64,000 bases of DNA from Hanleya hanleyi. Taxonomy: Eukaryota; Mollusca; Polyplacophora; Lepidopleurida; Hanleyidae. Where the stretch lies: contig JAVTVY010025294.1 in the NCBI GenBank assembly GCA_036873755.1, positions 46,541-110,540 on the forward strand, in the 5' to 3' direction. The notes beneath the pieces were generated by a model. It was not told the DNA's origin, made no database searches, and saw only the letters and a program-made list of their open reading frames with translations. The position numbers and the translations under genes were made by a program. Each line of letters starts with the position of its first letter. Within the stretch, counting starts at the first letter, position 1. Shown here in pieces: positions 30,123 through 41,848 of the stretch.

Positions 30123-30614
30123 GCTAAATAATATATAGCCCTCAAGAGTATGAGGGCTATACGTCGGCCCCAGTCACCTCCAGCGAGGGTTTTAGATAAT
30201 TTTATTACGAATCACCCACCTCTGAACCTGCCGTACATCTAAACCCTATCCCCTCCTGCGCACTATTTCAAAATCTTGCACACTATTGTGAAATAGTAAC
30301 GAATATATCGTCGTCTGAATTTTCCAGTCGAAAACTTCTAGCTCTCTGCGCGCCATGTTGGTGACGTCACTCTATACGGTTAACATGGCGCGATTAAAGT
30401 GGAAGTCGTCTGGGAAATTCAGACGGCGATATATTCGTTACTATTTCACAATAGTGTGCAAGATTTTGAAATAGTGCGCAGGAGGGGATAGAGATTAGAT
30501 GTACGGCAGGTTCAGAGGTGGGTGATTCGTAATAAAATTATCTAAAATCCTCGCTGGAGGTGACTGGGGCCGACGTATAGCCCTCATACTCTTGAGGGCT
30601 ATATATTATTTAGC
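30123..30614. mobile_element. 492-bp palindromic MITE with TA target duplication
   Basis: The arms are inverted repeats of about 200 bp. The left end GCTAAATAATATATAGCCCT matches the reverse complement of the right end, and matches continue through ccccagtcacctccagcgag, ttagataattttattacg and actattgtgaaatagtaacg. TA dinucleotides flank the element (30121-30122 and 30615-30616). A nested small hairpin (atagccctcaagagtatgag/ggctat) lies near each end. No ORF. Confidence 0.88.
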
Positions 30615-30814
30615 TATGCAAAACGGGGATGGCAGTATGCGAGATTTTCCAAGCTTAAATAGGAACGGAGGTCCAGTTTTCAGCAAGTGAAAATCCCAAA
30701 TTCCAGGTCGCGCACAATCAGTATAGAAAGAGCAAATCTCGTAGTATTTGGGGTGACGTCACATCCGATGCAAGGTCACTTACGCGCATTTGCGTACACT
30801 TCGCAATCCATAAG

Positions 30815-30928
30815 ATGGCTTGCGAATCGTGTGTCTCCATTATCGCGGAGCGATATCCGGTGTTTTACCGGATTCTGTTCGGCCTTCATCCGGCGGAGAA
30901 CAGACTCGAGAAATCTGATAAATTACAG
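30815..30928 (+). other. Candidate coding exon, weak
   Basis: ATG 30815 opens 38 codons (MACESCVSIIAERYPVFYRI...) ending in CAG immediately followed by GTATTC, a plausible splice donor. A TGACGTCA CRE-like site lies about 60 bases upstream. I recognise no protein and find no partner exon, so this is only a possibility. Confidence 0.15.
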
Positions 30929-31094
30929 GTATTCATACCACTTCTGAAACAGATATTGCATGGGCTTACAAAATATATAGGTATGAATAACTTTCGTATC
31001 ATACAAGAGGTGTGGTGGATCTGTAATTTTGAAGTCTCGAAACCGTGGATTGACTTTTGCCGGTGAAGTCATCGTGCGCGTGCACACTCATCAG

Positions 31095-32050
31095 GAATGC
31101 CTGTGGTGGGTGTTTTGGGGTCTAGGTGGATCACCAGGCTCTCATTTCAAAACGCTCGTAGCGTAGACTTAGGCATATGTGTGTTTTTTTGGAAGTCACT
31201 TCATTCTGCGCATGAGCAGCCGGAAGACAGTAGACAAAGCGCATTTGAGGTGGTAGTTTCGGGCGATAGATGGGCTATCCCTAGTCCAATGGGCCATGTG
31301 GGGTGTCATATCGAAGCTTCCGTCAGGTAGAATCAGACTGGCTTGATTTTGATTGATTGGAAGTCCCGTCAATCTGCGCATGCACAATCGGATAGTTGTA
31401 TAAAAAGATGGCCATTTCGATTGTGAGCAGGGTGGTGTGTGCGGGGTAGAGGTGAGCCATCCCTGGTCCAAATGGGCCGTGTGGGGTCGCATTTTGAAGC
31501 TCTTTTTGGGTCCGCCTGGGATGGATTTTATCGGAACTTTCGTCGTTCGGCCCAGTCCGTAGTCTGACAGTAGCAGAAAAGGGACAGTTTCGAAAATGCG
31601 CAGGGCACGTTTTGGGGTCTAGGTGGACCATCCCTGGACCAAATGCGTCTTGTGCGGTCTCATTTGGAAGCCCTTTTGGAGTCGACTCAGACTGGAATGG
31701 TGGTTTTGTCCGGTCACGCCATTCATTGCCTAAACAGTCAGGTAGTAGTAGCGAAAGGGCATTTGAGGTGCCAGTTTGGGCGATAGATGGGCTATCCTTG
31801 CTCCAAATGGGCCATGTGGGGTGTCATATTGAAGCGATCGCGATGTAGACTACGACTGGGCTGTTTTTTCCCACAAGTGCCGTCATCGAAGACGTCATCA
31901 GTAGTAGAGAAAGGGTATTTACGAATGCACAGGGCGTGTTTGGGCGAGATATGGGTATATCTCATCCCAAAATGGCGTACATTGTGTCATATTGAAGCTC
32001 TTCGCATGTAGACTACGCCTGAGGTGTTTGAACTGGAAGTGACGTCATTT
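31095..32050. repeat. Satellite block 4 (GCGCATG family), about six ~165-bp units
   Basis: Units share ttttggggtctaggtgga, gggccatgtggggtgtcata, gaagc and ctgcgcatgagcag or ctgcgcatgcacaa sites. The orientation is that of 15150-15545. Divergence among units is high. Confidence 0.7.
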
Positions 32051-32189
32051 ATGACGCCATGAGTAGCAGAGAAAACGGTCGAATTAGGTGAGCATGCGGG
32101 ACAAAGCGGCTACCTACACCTCAATGCGCTACGCCATATCAGTAGGTATGTTAACCATGAGGTGCAACATGGAGTTAGGCGAAAGCCTG

Positions 32190-32865
32190 GCTCCAGGACG
32201 TTGGATGAAATCTCCATGTAACTCGGCCCAATCGTTCTCGGTACAGAGTCCCACTTCCTGTTGAGCATGCGCAGCCATACTCCTCTCCCAACCTTACACT
32301 ATAGCGGGCTCATGTCTGAATCCAGGCGTCTGGTTGATTAAAATCCCCATGTCTCTCTACCCTCTCGTTCTCGGCACAGCGTTACGCTTTCGGTTGTGTC
32401 TGCGCAGACATACTTCCCTCCCCTACACTACTCTAGGGCGACAGCCTAGGTCCAGCTGTCTTCCTGGATGAAATCCCCATGTGTCTCGCCCCTCCCGTTC
32501 TCGGTACACCGTTCCACTTCCTGTTGTGCATGAGCAGCCCTACACCACTTCCCACCCAAAAAACGTGCGAAGCTTGAGTCTAGGCGTCTCGTTGAATAAA
32601 ATCCCCATGCCTCTCGTCCCTCTCGTTCTCGGTACAGCGTTCGACTTCCGGCTGCCCATGCGCACCCATATTCGCCTCCCCTCACTACTCTGGGGCGCAT
32701 GCGTGGATCTAGGTGACTCGTTGGGTAGATTCCCTTGTCTCTGAATCCTCTAGTTCTCGGTACAGCGTCCCATTTCCGGCTGCGCATGCGCAGCCATACT
32801 CCCTCCTCACCCTACTTTAGGGCGCATGCCTGGGTCCAGGCGTCTCATTGAGTGAAATCTCCGTG
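32190..32865. repeat. 129-bp satellite, five units with GCATGCGCAG sites
   Basis: Each unit contains the strings aatccccatgtctctc, ctctcgttctcggtacagcg, acttcc and gcatgcgcagccatactcc. The sites fall at about 32264, 32398, 32527, 32656 and 32784, giving a ~129-bp period. This is distinct in sequence from block 4 apart from the GCATGCGC core. Confidence 0.75.
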
Positions 32866-32869
32866 TTTC

Positions 32870-33590
32870 TCACCTCACTTGTTCTTGGTTTAGGAACTGG
32901 TTTATAATTGCTGGACACATTGTTGCAGATGTCTAGGACCTGACATATAGTATATAAGTATATTTGTATGCGTAATGTTTGTATGAGTCGAATGGCCGAG
33001 ATGATTAACGCGTCATGCTCCCAAGCCGTATTGGAATGTGCAGGGTATAACTGAGGAAAACACTCGATAGCATTTTGTGATGATTGTGAGAATACCGGTA
33101 CTCCTTGTTCTCTATATACTCTCCGACTAATGGGGGATTCTTTTAATAGCTGGTCAAGCATGAGACCAAATTTGTTATAAGTTATAGGTGACCAATTTTA
33201 AACTCAAAAGCGACCAATTTCAAAAGTAAGTTTTGGTTTTAGTAGCGTAACACCTTGGAAAGTATTTCTTATATTTAAACGTATATACCCTAACCACATG
33301 TGCTCATGTGACTTGAACTGAATTCAGTTTTATGCCAGTTATATTCAAATAGCATACGATTAAAAAACTCGTATTTGAATCATATCGAACACCTCTACGC
33401 CGATGAGAGGGAGAAGAAAGGAAGGATTTCAAGAGTGCTGCCAAACTGTCTCAGTGGGCTGTCAAACATTTCTCTTTCTATCTATTTGTTTATTGTCGAC
33501 TCGAGCTACAAACCTTTTAGTACATCAATTTGGTTCCCTTATAATTTGGCCCGAAGCCACATGTATTGAAGGCTATTGTCAATACATGCA
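32870..33590. other. No supported gene
   Basis: AT-rich single-copy-looking DNA. The minus-strand ORF at 32817-33161 lacks recognisable domains. Confidence 0.35.
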
Positions 33591-33606
33591 ACACAGTTCG
33601 CATCAA

Positions 33607-33690
33607 GTTATAGACTAGCTCCAAGTCCAAATGGTTATAGACTAGCTCCAAGTCCAAATGGTTATAGACTAGCTCCAAATGGTTAATAGT
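33607..33690. repeat. 27-bp tandem repeat, three copies
   Basis: The unit ttatagactagctccaagtc/caaatgg is repeated; the third copy lacks the ccaagtccaaatgg overlap. Confidence 0.85.
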
Positions 33691-33949
33691 TATGAACATA
33701 TCAGAACCATTTGGTTTTGAGCATGCAAATGGCAATTTTGTCAGCTGATAAAAAAGGCAATAATTAAGGCAAGGGATGGGGGTTAGAATGTTGCATGCAT
33801 ACAATAGACATCCTCGATAAGACCACAGGTACCCCCTCCCCTCCCCTCCCCTACACATGAGAATTGAATTGCCTTCACGGAAAATTTCACTGTAAAATCG
33901 AGCTAATCAGCAAAGCAACATCCTGTGATAATGATAAGTGAGATGACTT

Positions 33950-34180
33950 GATTTATGCGACCATGTCATCATGTGAGCGACAACAGATTGTAGTATACAC
34001 AGAAAGTGATTTATGCGACCATGTCATCATGTGAGCGACAACAGATTGTAGTATACACAGAAAGTGATTTATGCGACCATGTCATCATGTGAGCGACAAC
34101 AGATTGTAGTATACACAGAAAGTGATTTATGCGACCATGTCATCATGTGAGCGACAACAGATTGTAGTATACACAGAAAG
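33950..34180. repeat. 58-bp tandem repeat, four near-identical copies
   Basis: The unit gatttatgcgaccatgtcat/catgtgagcgacaacagatt/gtagtatacacagaaagt repeats every 58 bp (starts at 33950, 34008 and so on). It contains accatgtcatcatgtgag, a short internal near-palindrome. The near identity indicates recent expansion. Confidence 0.9.
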
Positions 34181-34189
34181 TGGTCGCCA

Positions 34190-35080
34190 CGCGATCTGCT
34201 ATGCAAGTTGGTCAAGATTTCACCTTTGGCTCTATAAGAAGCCTTGAAGTTGTGATGATGGCCATGAGGTTGACACAGCACCATTGTACTTTTTTTTGTC
34301 AGATAAATTGCCCTGCCCTGTTCTAACACTGATTTCACCGAAACTATATCAGAGAACAGGAAGAAAACATACCATATAAAACCAAAATTATATTATCGTG
34401 TAAATTCACCAAACAAGGAAGTTAGGATTTAATCTCTAATTTGCTTATCATGGAAATGATCTAATTAATAGTAATACGAAGAATTTGATTTGCACGTAAA
34501 CAACTTTATGAATTTCAGGAATGTTTTTGCTTTATATTTCCGTATTACATAATTACGGGTAGCCACTAAAAAATGATATCCTCAAACATGCCGAACAAGA
34601 GCCAGAGTGTTGGATTGACCCCCAGGATGGCCCATTGACAATGACAAACAGCAGGTTCGTGAGTCTATGTGAGAGGGATAAACCACAAAAAGACTTGTAC
34701 ATGAAATAAAGTGAATATCTCAAGACGACGTGAAAAGTAAATTTCCATCTATTATTTGGTGTGAACCGTTCGAATGTGGAAAATGGTCATCAAATCAGAC
34801 CTGCTCAGTGCACACAGTTCCATGGGAGAAATACCCCCTTAATTCTATACAAATATCGCAAAAACAACATCTCTTCCATATATGTATATATATAGAAGAA
34901 ACATCTCCAGGTTTTCATATATAGCTTTATCTTAAGTACCTTCCTCAGATAGTGTCCGAATTCTTCGAAAACACAGACCTTACGCGTTCCATCGTTCATG
35001 TAAGAGCCACTAGACAACGGAGAACAATAGTATATCTGGGTACAACAATAAGTATGTATAGACGGAGGCTTGGGTAATAT
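34190..35080. other. No supported gene
   Basis: AT-rich sequence with no recognisable domain or repeat. Confidence 0.35.
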
Positions 35081-35615
35081 AATTGTGTAAAGAATGTCAG
35101 GTAATTGACAGCGAAGAACACTTCCTGTTAAACTGTCACAAATTCAACGGAGAAAGGGGTGCACTAATGTCTACTGTAAACCCCTATATAGATTGTCTTT
35201 TAAGCAGGCCTACAGATCACGAGTTATTCCTAGCTGTTCCTGCTGTCTGGTAGAAATCCTGTGATAACTAAAGAAGTAGCCAGATATTCTTATATATGTT
35301 TTAATGCACAGCAGTCTTAGCCCATGTATGACATCACAAGTATAACCCAAGGCATCCACGAGAACGCTAAATCATCAGTGATGTATTCAAATGTATTTTG
35401 TTGTCTTTGTTTATATTGTCTGTGATATTGTCTGTGATGGTTTCATATTGTTTTTATGTTTCTTGTATGATGTTTCTTTTAATGTCCTATTGTTTTAGTG
35501 TCTTAATTGTTTTGTCTTAATGTACTCATGTTATATTTGTTTTAATGTATGTCTTAATGTATATGCATTTTAGTCCTATGGACAAAACTGAGCAATAAAT
35601 CTATCTATCTATAAA
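35081..35615 (+). mobile_element. 5'-truncated LINE-like 3' end
   Basis: The + frame from about 35085 reads LCKECQVIDSEEHFLLNC, a Cys-x2-Cys...His-x4-Cys zinc knuckle of the kind found at the C-termini of non-LTR retrotransposon proteins. It ends in TAG near 35252. An untranslated stretch follows, ending in AATAAA and a (TCTA)n microsatellite at about 35597-35613, a common LINE tail. The reverse transcriptase is not present. Confidence 0.5.
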
Positions 35616-35619
35616 GATC

Positions 35620-36300
35620 TGGACACTTAAAACTTACATAAAAGGTCGACCTCAGATGCTCTGTTTAGCAATTATATTACGGTGGAATACCCAAGTGGGA
35701 TCCCCCATCTGATAATTACATGAATAGAGTGATTGATACACGGCCCATGTAGATCGACTTCACCACGTGTGACCTATCCTGTTCTCGGTCCTCAAAGCTA
35801 AGCGCTTTACCTGTATCTACAGTTGTCCGCGCCGAGAACCCCACACAAGTAGATTTGCACAAAATATAATACATTCATCGGGGGGATTACAGAAGACATG
35901 GCTTCAACGTTTGACAAAGCACATTTCCTGGATGCCTGGAATTCTGTAGGCGCCACTTAATCCGAATTCTTCCGATACCGTACTTTGTCAAGTACATCTC
36001 GTCTGCACCGAGAAGACAGCCGAGAAATTCTGCTGCTGAAGTCCAGCAATGTAGGAACGATCCCAATCTAATGTTTGTTATATTGCTTAAATCAGCATAC
36101 CACTTGTCATCGCGAACAGATAGTTCACTTCGGCTGATATATACCTGTCCCAATTGAACGAATACAGCACCGGTTGGATTAATGCCCAAGATGGTCCTGT
36201 CACGACATCCTGTCACACTTTCTGGTGTTCCCATGGAGAGTCACAGTCAGCGTGACCGGATACGTTCACTTTGGAAACGAATCGGAATTTCTTCTGATTG
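35620..36300. other. No supported gene; one unassigned minus ORF
   Basis: The minus frame at 35887-36234 (115 codons, with TILGINPTGAVFVQLGQVYI) faintly recalls beta-propeller lectin repeats but lacks splice context. I do not call it a gene. Confidence 0.3.
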
Positions 36301-36315
36301 AAGCATAATAATCCT

Positions 36316-36809
36316 AGATGGGATACAGACGTGACCACAGGCCCGCAAAACATGGGATACAGACGTGACCACAGGCCCGCAAAACATGGGATACAGACGT
36401 GACCACAGGCCCGCAAAACATGGGATACAGACGTGACCACAGGCCCGCAAAACATGGGATACAGACGTGACCACAGGCCCGCAAAACATGGGATACAGAC
36501 GTGACCACAGGCCCGCAAAACATAGGGATGACGTGACCACAGGCCCGCAAAACATGGGATACAGACGTGACCACAGGCCCGCAAAACATGGGATACAGAC
36601 GTGACAGGCAGGCCGCAAAACATGGGATACAGACGTGACCACAGGCCCGCAAAACATGGGATACAGACGTGACCACAGGCCCGCAAAACATGGGATACAG
36701 ACGTGACCACAGGCCCGCAAAACATGGGATACAGACGTGACCACAGGCCCGCAAAACATGGGATACAGACGTGACCACAGGCCCGCAAAACATGGGATAC
36801 AGACGTGAC
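36316..36809. repeat. 34-bp minisatellite derived from a MITE insertion junction, about 15 copies
   Basis: The unit is catgggatacagacgtgac plus cacaggcccgcaaaa. Its second half is the terminal inverted repeat of the adjacent MITE and its first half includes that MITE's 8-bp target duplication. Copies near 36523 and 36605 are altered. Because the unit has no stop codon in the minus frames and is not a multiple of three, long ORFs in all three frames (36213-36873) result. They are not genes. Confidence 0.9.
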
Positions 36810-36936
36810 CACAGGCCCGCAAAACAAGAGATTTGGTGGTGGGGGGGGCGGTGGTATTAGGGTGAAGTGTCAAAATATGGGGCCTCTATATATAACCCCA
36901 TGCTTTATATAAAAGCTCTTGTTTTGCGGGCCTGTG
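36810..36936. mobile_element. 127-bp hAT-type MITE with 8-bp target duplication
   Basis: Perfect inverted ends start CACAGGCCCGCAAAACAAGA and end in its reverse complement. The 8-bp direct repeat GACGTGAC flanks it exactly (36802-36809 and 36937-36944). An 8-bp duplication is typical of hAT elements. The interior holds gggcggtggtatta and two TATATA-like segments shared with the partial copy at 24123-24215. Confidence 0.85.
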
Positions 36937-36944
36937 GACGTGAC

Positions 36945-37275
36945 CGACCCAAAATATGGGACCGTCACGTCTGTACACCCAAATATTGGGTCCGATTGAC
37001 TCAATCTTGATGAAACTATTTTCATTACAAACAAAGCTGTAAGATATTATTGGTACTGCCTGTATATTACTGACAAGTCTCTGGTGTAGACTCATTATTG
37101 TACCCAAACAGACTGTTCTTCTCCTTCGTCTCGTCACACTTACATGAACCTTACACCGAAAAATCTGTGCTATAGTTTTAAGAACTCAATTATCGATGTA
37201 ATGGACTGATACTTGTCATTAATGCCTGTCTTGAATGGGGCTCTTCGTGGTACTAAGGTAACTGGTGCCCACTGA
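36945..37275. other. No supported gene
   Basis: Single-copy-looking DNA. The first bases (acccaaaatatgggaccgtc and acccaaatattgggtccg) form loose inverted repeats. No domain seen. Confidence 0.35.
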
Positions 37276-37279
37276 GACG

Positions 37280-38065
37280 TGTTAGAAACACTGATAGATT
37301 ATGGCAAACTCAGGACACACTTATCATATTTTGATACAACGGCGTTCATAGCGAAGCTTACGGCACACTTACAGAGACAACGGCGTTCATAGTGAAGATC
37401 ATGGCACGCTTAAATGGAGCTTAAATGGAGTTGTTGTTAAAACTTATGACATATTGAGGAAATGGGGTGGCTGTTAGACTTCTGACACACTTATGAAGAT
37501 GAAGACGTCTTTATATTAGAGCACATGAAATACTTATTCACAAAATGGAGTTGTTGCTATACTTCTGGCACACTTATAACGGCGTGATTATAGTAGACCC
37601 TATGCACACTTAATGAGGGAATGGAGTTTTTGTTACACTTATGACACAATTAAGGAGATAACAGCGTATGTATAATAGAGCCGATGCACACTATTGAGGA
37701 TATGATGTTGTTGTTTAGACGTATGGCACGCTTATGGAGATAACGGCGTGATTATTGTGGAGTTCATGCCACACTTATTGAGGTAATAGAGTGCTTGTTA
37801 GACTTATGGCACACTGATAGAGATAACGGTGTATAGCGCTCATGTCAAACTTATTGAGGTAATAGTAATGTTGTAGAACTAATGGCACACTTATTGAGCT
37901 GCTGGTATTTCTTATCGCCTTTGTTATAACAAGCTTATGTCGCGTTCATTGGGGGGTTATATCACTTTTCGTAATGTGTATGGCACCCTAATGACAAGGC
38001 GGTAGACATCTAGCTTATGATACACTTATTGATGTAATGCTGCTGTTAAGCTTGACTATGTTGCT
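37280..38065. repeat. Very degenerate tandem repeat of roughly 60-75 bp
   Basis: The strings cttatggcacactta, gagataacggcgt, attgaggtaatgg and gttgttagacttatg recur about a dozen times in the same order with many changes. It is an old minisatellite. No gene. Confidence 0.6.
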
Positions 38066-38069
38066 TTTC

Positions 38070-39850
38070 TATGACATACTGAGACATAATATAATATTTT
38101 TTGTATCAAATTAGATGGTTAAAGCTATCTGCCGATATCGTTCTTCCAACCCCTTAAACCGCTTGTCCGCTTGTCATGACCTTTACTATGTCACAGTGTC
38201 AAATAATGAGATCAAGATGCACTTAGGGTATTGTTTTGGGGAGAATTTGCAGAAATTATCCTTCTCTCAGAACGTGTGCATTATTTTAAAATTTTAGGCA
38301 TTGTTGGATTTTTTTTAGTGTTCAAGTTTAAATCAGACATGCCGAGATCTACAGATCTATTGTTCTGTTCATCGTCCCGTCCTCGGATATAATCCATACA
38401 CACTCACGTGGTAAAGTTCGTCGTTCCACCACAGAAAATTGATACAACTGATGGAGGAGGCCTGTATATCAGAACAGGATAGCGGTATGGAATTATAAAA
38501 CATCTCATTTTGATATGGAGTACTTAGGTTATGCTGAATGAATTGAATTCGGATCTGAACTACACTCCATATTTAACTTTCCGCACACTTGTGGCGTTAA
38601 CAATTCATTATGATAAAGAGTGTTATATTTATCATTATATATGTGCATGAAATATTTTCAACTTAATTAACGGTATATGCACGGTGTTATCGGTTATTTG
38701 GGCAGAAATCCTGCCTGATAGACGCTATCGAACGGACAGAAATACTGTTGGCGCCGCAGGAATCGGAGCCGATATTAATATGGAGCAGCTGCTCGCTGGG
38801 ACCTTGGATTATTATACAGTACCTTGTGTTACTTATACAGCTCCGAGCCATATTATAACATGACTATAATTATGTGGGTTAATTAATAATGTATAAGCCA
38901 TTCTAGTGAACACGTGTTCAAATAGAAGGTCAATATTTGCCACAGGCAATCGTTTACCTGCATGAGTCGACTTGTTCAGACATAAACTACCCCATATGTC
39001 AAAATATTGAAAGAGAAGCCACATGTATATATATGGGCTGGGTTGAAGAAGATTTCGTTCGTCAGTTCATCGAAAGAGAGAGAGAAGAAAGCATATTCAA
39101 CAATAAGGGTCAAGTTACCCGCAATGCGTCACTGCAGTTCATTTGATTAGCAATGGGCTCGGTCAAAGCATACACTGTCAGTAACGTCTCTTCCTCAAAG
39201 TTTGAAGGCTAAGGGTACCATCAAGATATATCACCAGGCTCTTCAATTTTGTAGAACAAATAAACCAATAAACGATAGAAAGATCATGATGTCTTGGCAT
39301 TACGCAAACTACTGCCCGATAGTTTTAGTTACACGGTCTGTCAATGACCCAATACAGAAATATATGGGGTCAGTAAAATTTATATTGGGCGAGGCGGGAT
39401 AAAAATTTAACTAATACTTCTACGTCAGAGCACGGCATCTTTGCCAAGTTCTACAGAATCTGAATAAATCCATCCCAAAAAACGGCGATAACCCGTTCTG
39501 CCTGTATTTAGTATAGGATTCGATTGGATGGGCCAAATATCTCATTTAAAAATGAAAATAGAATCAATAGGACAGTCTTCATTCATTCGTGCTTTCAGGG
39601 CATTGCACCTTCAACATTTTACAGAAAAGATCTTTAAAAAGGTCACTTCATGTCCCATTTAATGTTAAGTTAATGGACACGGTGCTTCACGCAATGAGGA
39701 CTTTGGGCCCAATGCCCAATTTGGTCCCTCGCCTTTGCTGAGATATCAAAAATATCATTTATTTGTCGTGCTGCATAATTATTCGCCACTCTGTTACGAG
39801 TTAACAAATAATAACTTTGCAACCTCTCGGCACACTAGCAGGGCAAATAC
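38070..39850. other. No supported gene
   Basis: AT-rich sequence with only short, unassignable frames. Confidence 0.35.
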
Positions 39851-39861
39851 TCTCTGCAAAA

Positions 39862-40125
39862 ACACTTGAGTGGAATTTTCACTAGTAAGAGTAGAAATTC
39901 ATCCCACTCAAGTGTTTAAGTTAAAAAGAATCACAAGTGATTTCCACTCAAGTTTAGTGAGCTTCACTGAAGTTGACTTGAGTGGAATCAGCTTCACTCA
40001 ACTTGGCTGATTTACCAACTCAAACTTGAGGGCATTTCAATCAACTCAAACTTGAGGGAATTTCAATCAAACTTGATTGAATTTCACTGAACTCGAGTGT
40101 GAGTGAACTTTCGCTCAAGTTTTTT
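39862..40125. repeat. Cluster of CACTTGAGTG / CACTCAAGT motifs
   Basis: At least eight partly degenerate copies of CACTCAAGT or its complement are spread over 260 bp, some as near-palindromic CACTTGAGTG. NK2-class homeodomain sites have the core TCAAGTG, so the motif match is real. Whether this is a regulatory cluster or a simple degenerate repeat cannot be told from the sequence. Confidence 0.45.
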
Positions 40126-40129
40126 TTAA

Positions 40130-41848
40130 AGCAAAGAGAATGGGCCGAGTTTTCTAAGATTTTGTTCAACCGATGATTTTTTTTTCGGGACCAAACTGGT
40201 CCAAACATTACTGATATTTATATCAAACTTTACGTACAAGTTCAGACATTTTGAGTATTCCCATTGCTTCACACAGGTTTACCAAAGATGGAAATAAATC
40301 GATTCTATGCAGATATAATGCACATTCGGTTGTTTTTTCCGTTTTAGTTCCTCTGTGTAGCAAGAAAGAACAAAAATTAAGAAACCAACACAAGCCAAGT
40401 TACTGAAAACGGTATACATCGTGAAGGAATTCAAATGATTTTGTTGAAAAAAGCAACAACAAACCTTTATTATACAAATGTAAATATATTTTGTCTGAAT
40501 AAGTTATTTCTATAACTCTTAGCAACCAGTAAAACATGCTGGTCGGTTTAACAATACTTATAATAGTTACAATTATCCAGAGATTTGGAATGTGAATGAG
40601 TCAGGCTAGACCGTCAAGTCCGACTGACATGTATAACTGCTGTTATGTTAAATACACCATGTTCTTCATCAAATGTCAAGCTTGGTTTAATTACAAAATT
40701 AATATCATTTCTTATTTTCATTTGGCACACCTGTTAGCCATCAAAGTATGCTGATACAAACGATGTGATCATCAATACATTGCTTTCGTCTATTTGACTC
40801 ATTTCCGCATTCACCTCGTAACGTCTCCATACTTAAGTGTAAGAGTTGTCTAATGAGTCCGCCCCTATAGGCTCTCTCTGCCATATTAGGACAACATGGG
40901 ATGACATGTGCGAGCCTTTATAAATATCCTTAACGACGAGGCACAAATGACGAGACTGGTTATAATTATATCAACTCCAGCTCTATTTTACCGTCAACAA
41001 CCTTCATATTCACCCGTACAAGGCTGTGAACGAGGCAACAGTTAATTAGTCCCTTGGCGATCATTTGAAACATATGGCGTAGACAAGAGGGTAAATAAAG
41101 AAGTTGAAGAGAAGCAAATCTTTTGTTTTACCTCCAATTTACAATTCACCGCGGCTCCGGGCAAACAGAGTGAGCTGTATGCCATGGATGAGGATCAAGC
41201 TCTGTCAAAAAACGTGTTTGTAAAGCTTTTAATACAACAACAAATACTGGGAAATTAAAAACACATGTCATATTCTACATGCACGGTTTTTGTCTTGGGG
41301 AAACTTTCTGACAGAGTTGAGTGAGCGGAAATTGAATGTCCCATCTATATATTTGATTGTATTTCAAACTTGTCCATGTCCTCGCCTCCGTGAATAGTCG
41401 GGACTTTAAGGTCTTTCGCATCTTGTTTAAATAATCTTAACACGTTTTATCACTGGGTCATTATCAAATAACTTTTGATTATCGTGTACGCAATGGATTT
41501 CTCACATCGAGTGGATGTCTTAGGCCGTACGTATATCACAGTGACGCCGACTTAAGTTGCGATGAAAGTTCTTCTTTGACGACATGCATGTTGCGTCATT
41601 TCAATACAACGCAGCACGGTCGTCCTTCCATGGTAACGTAGTGGGTGGTGCGATCGCAACGCCGTATTTCCCATGGTGACGATAAGAAGTTCTGTTGTAA
41701 CACCGCACCTGTCGTATTGGCAACACCTTGGTAAGGTCATGACGAGGCTTTGCTATGCCTTCTGACCATTCAGCAAGACAGTGCGAACGCAAATTTCTTG
41801 ACTAGATTAGTTCCAAATCGTGAAATCCGGGCAATATGGTTAGTTAAG
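40130..41848. other. No supported gene; 3' flank of the Rho-type gene
   Basis: No domain or repeat recognised. A possible poly(A) signal in the minus direction is ttatta/tttatt-like AT-rich sequence at several places, with none clearly preferred. Confidence 0.35.

Noticed and set aside
35887..36234. 115-codon minus ORF with faint beta-propeller lectin resemblance
   Set aside because: The resemblance is limited to one short segment. There are no splice sites or start context to support a gene.
36213..36873. Three long minus-strand ORFs with CGPVVTSVSH-type repeats
   Set aside because: All three frames are open at once because the 34-bp unit has no stop codons on that strand. This is a minisatellite property.
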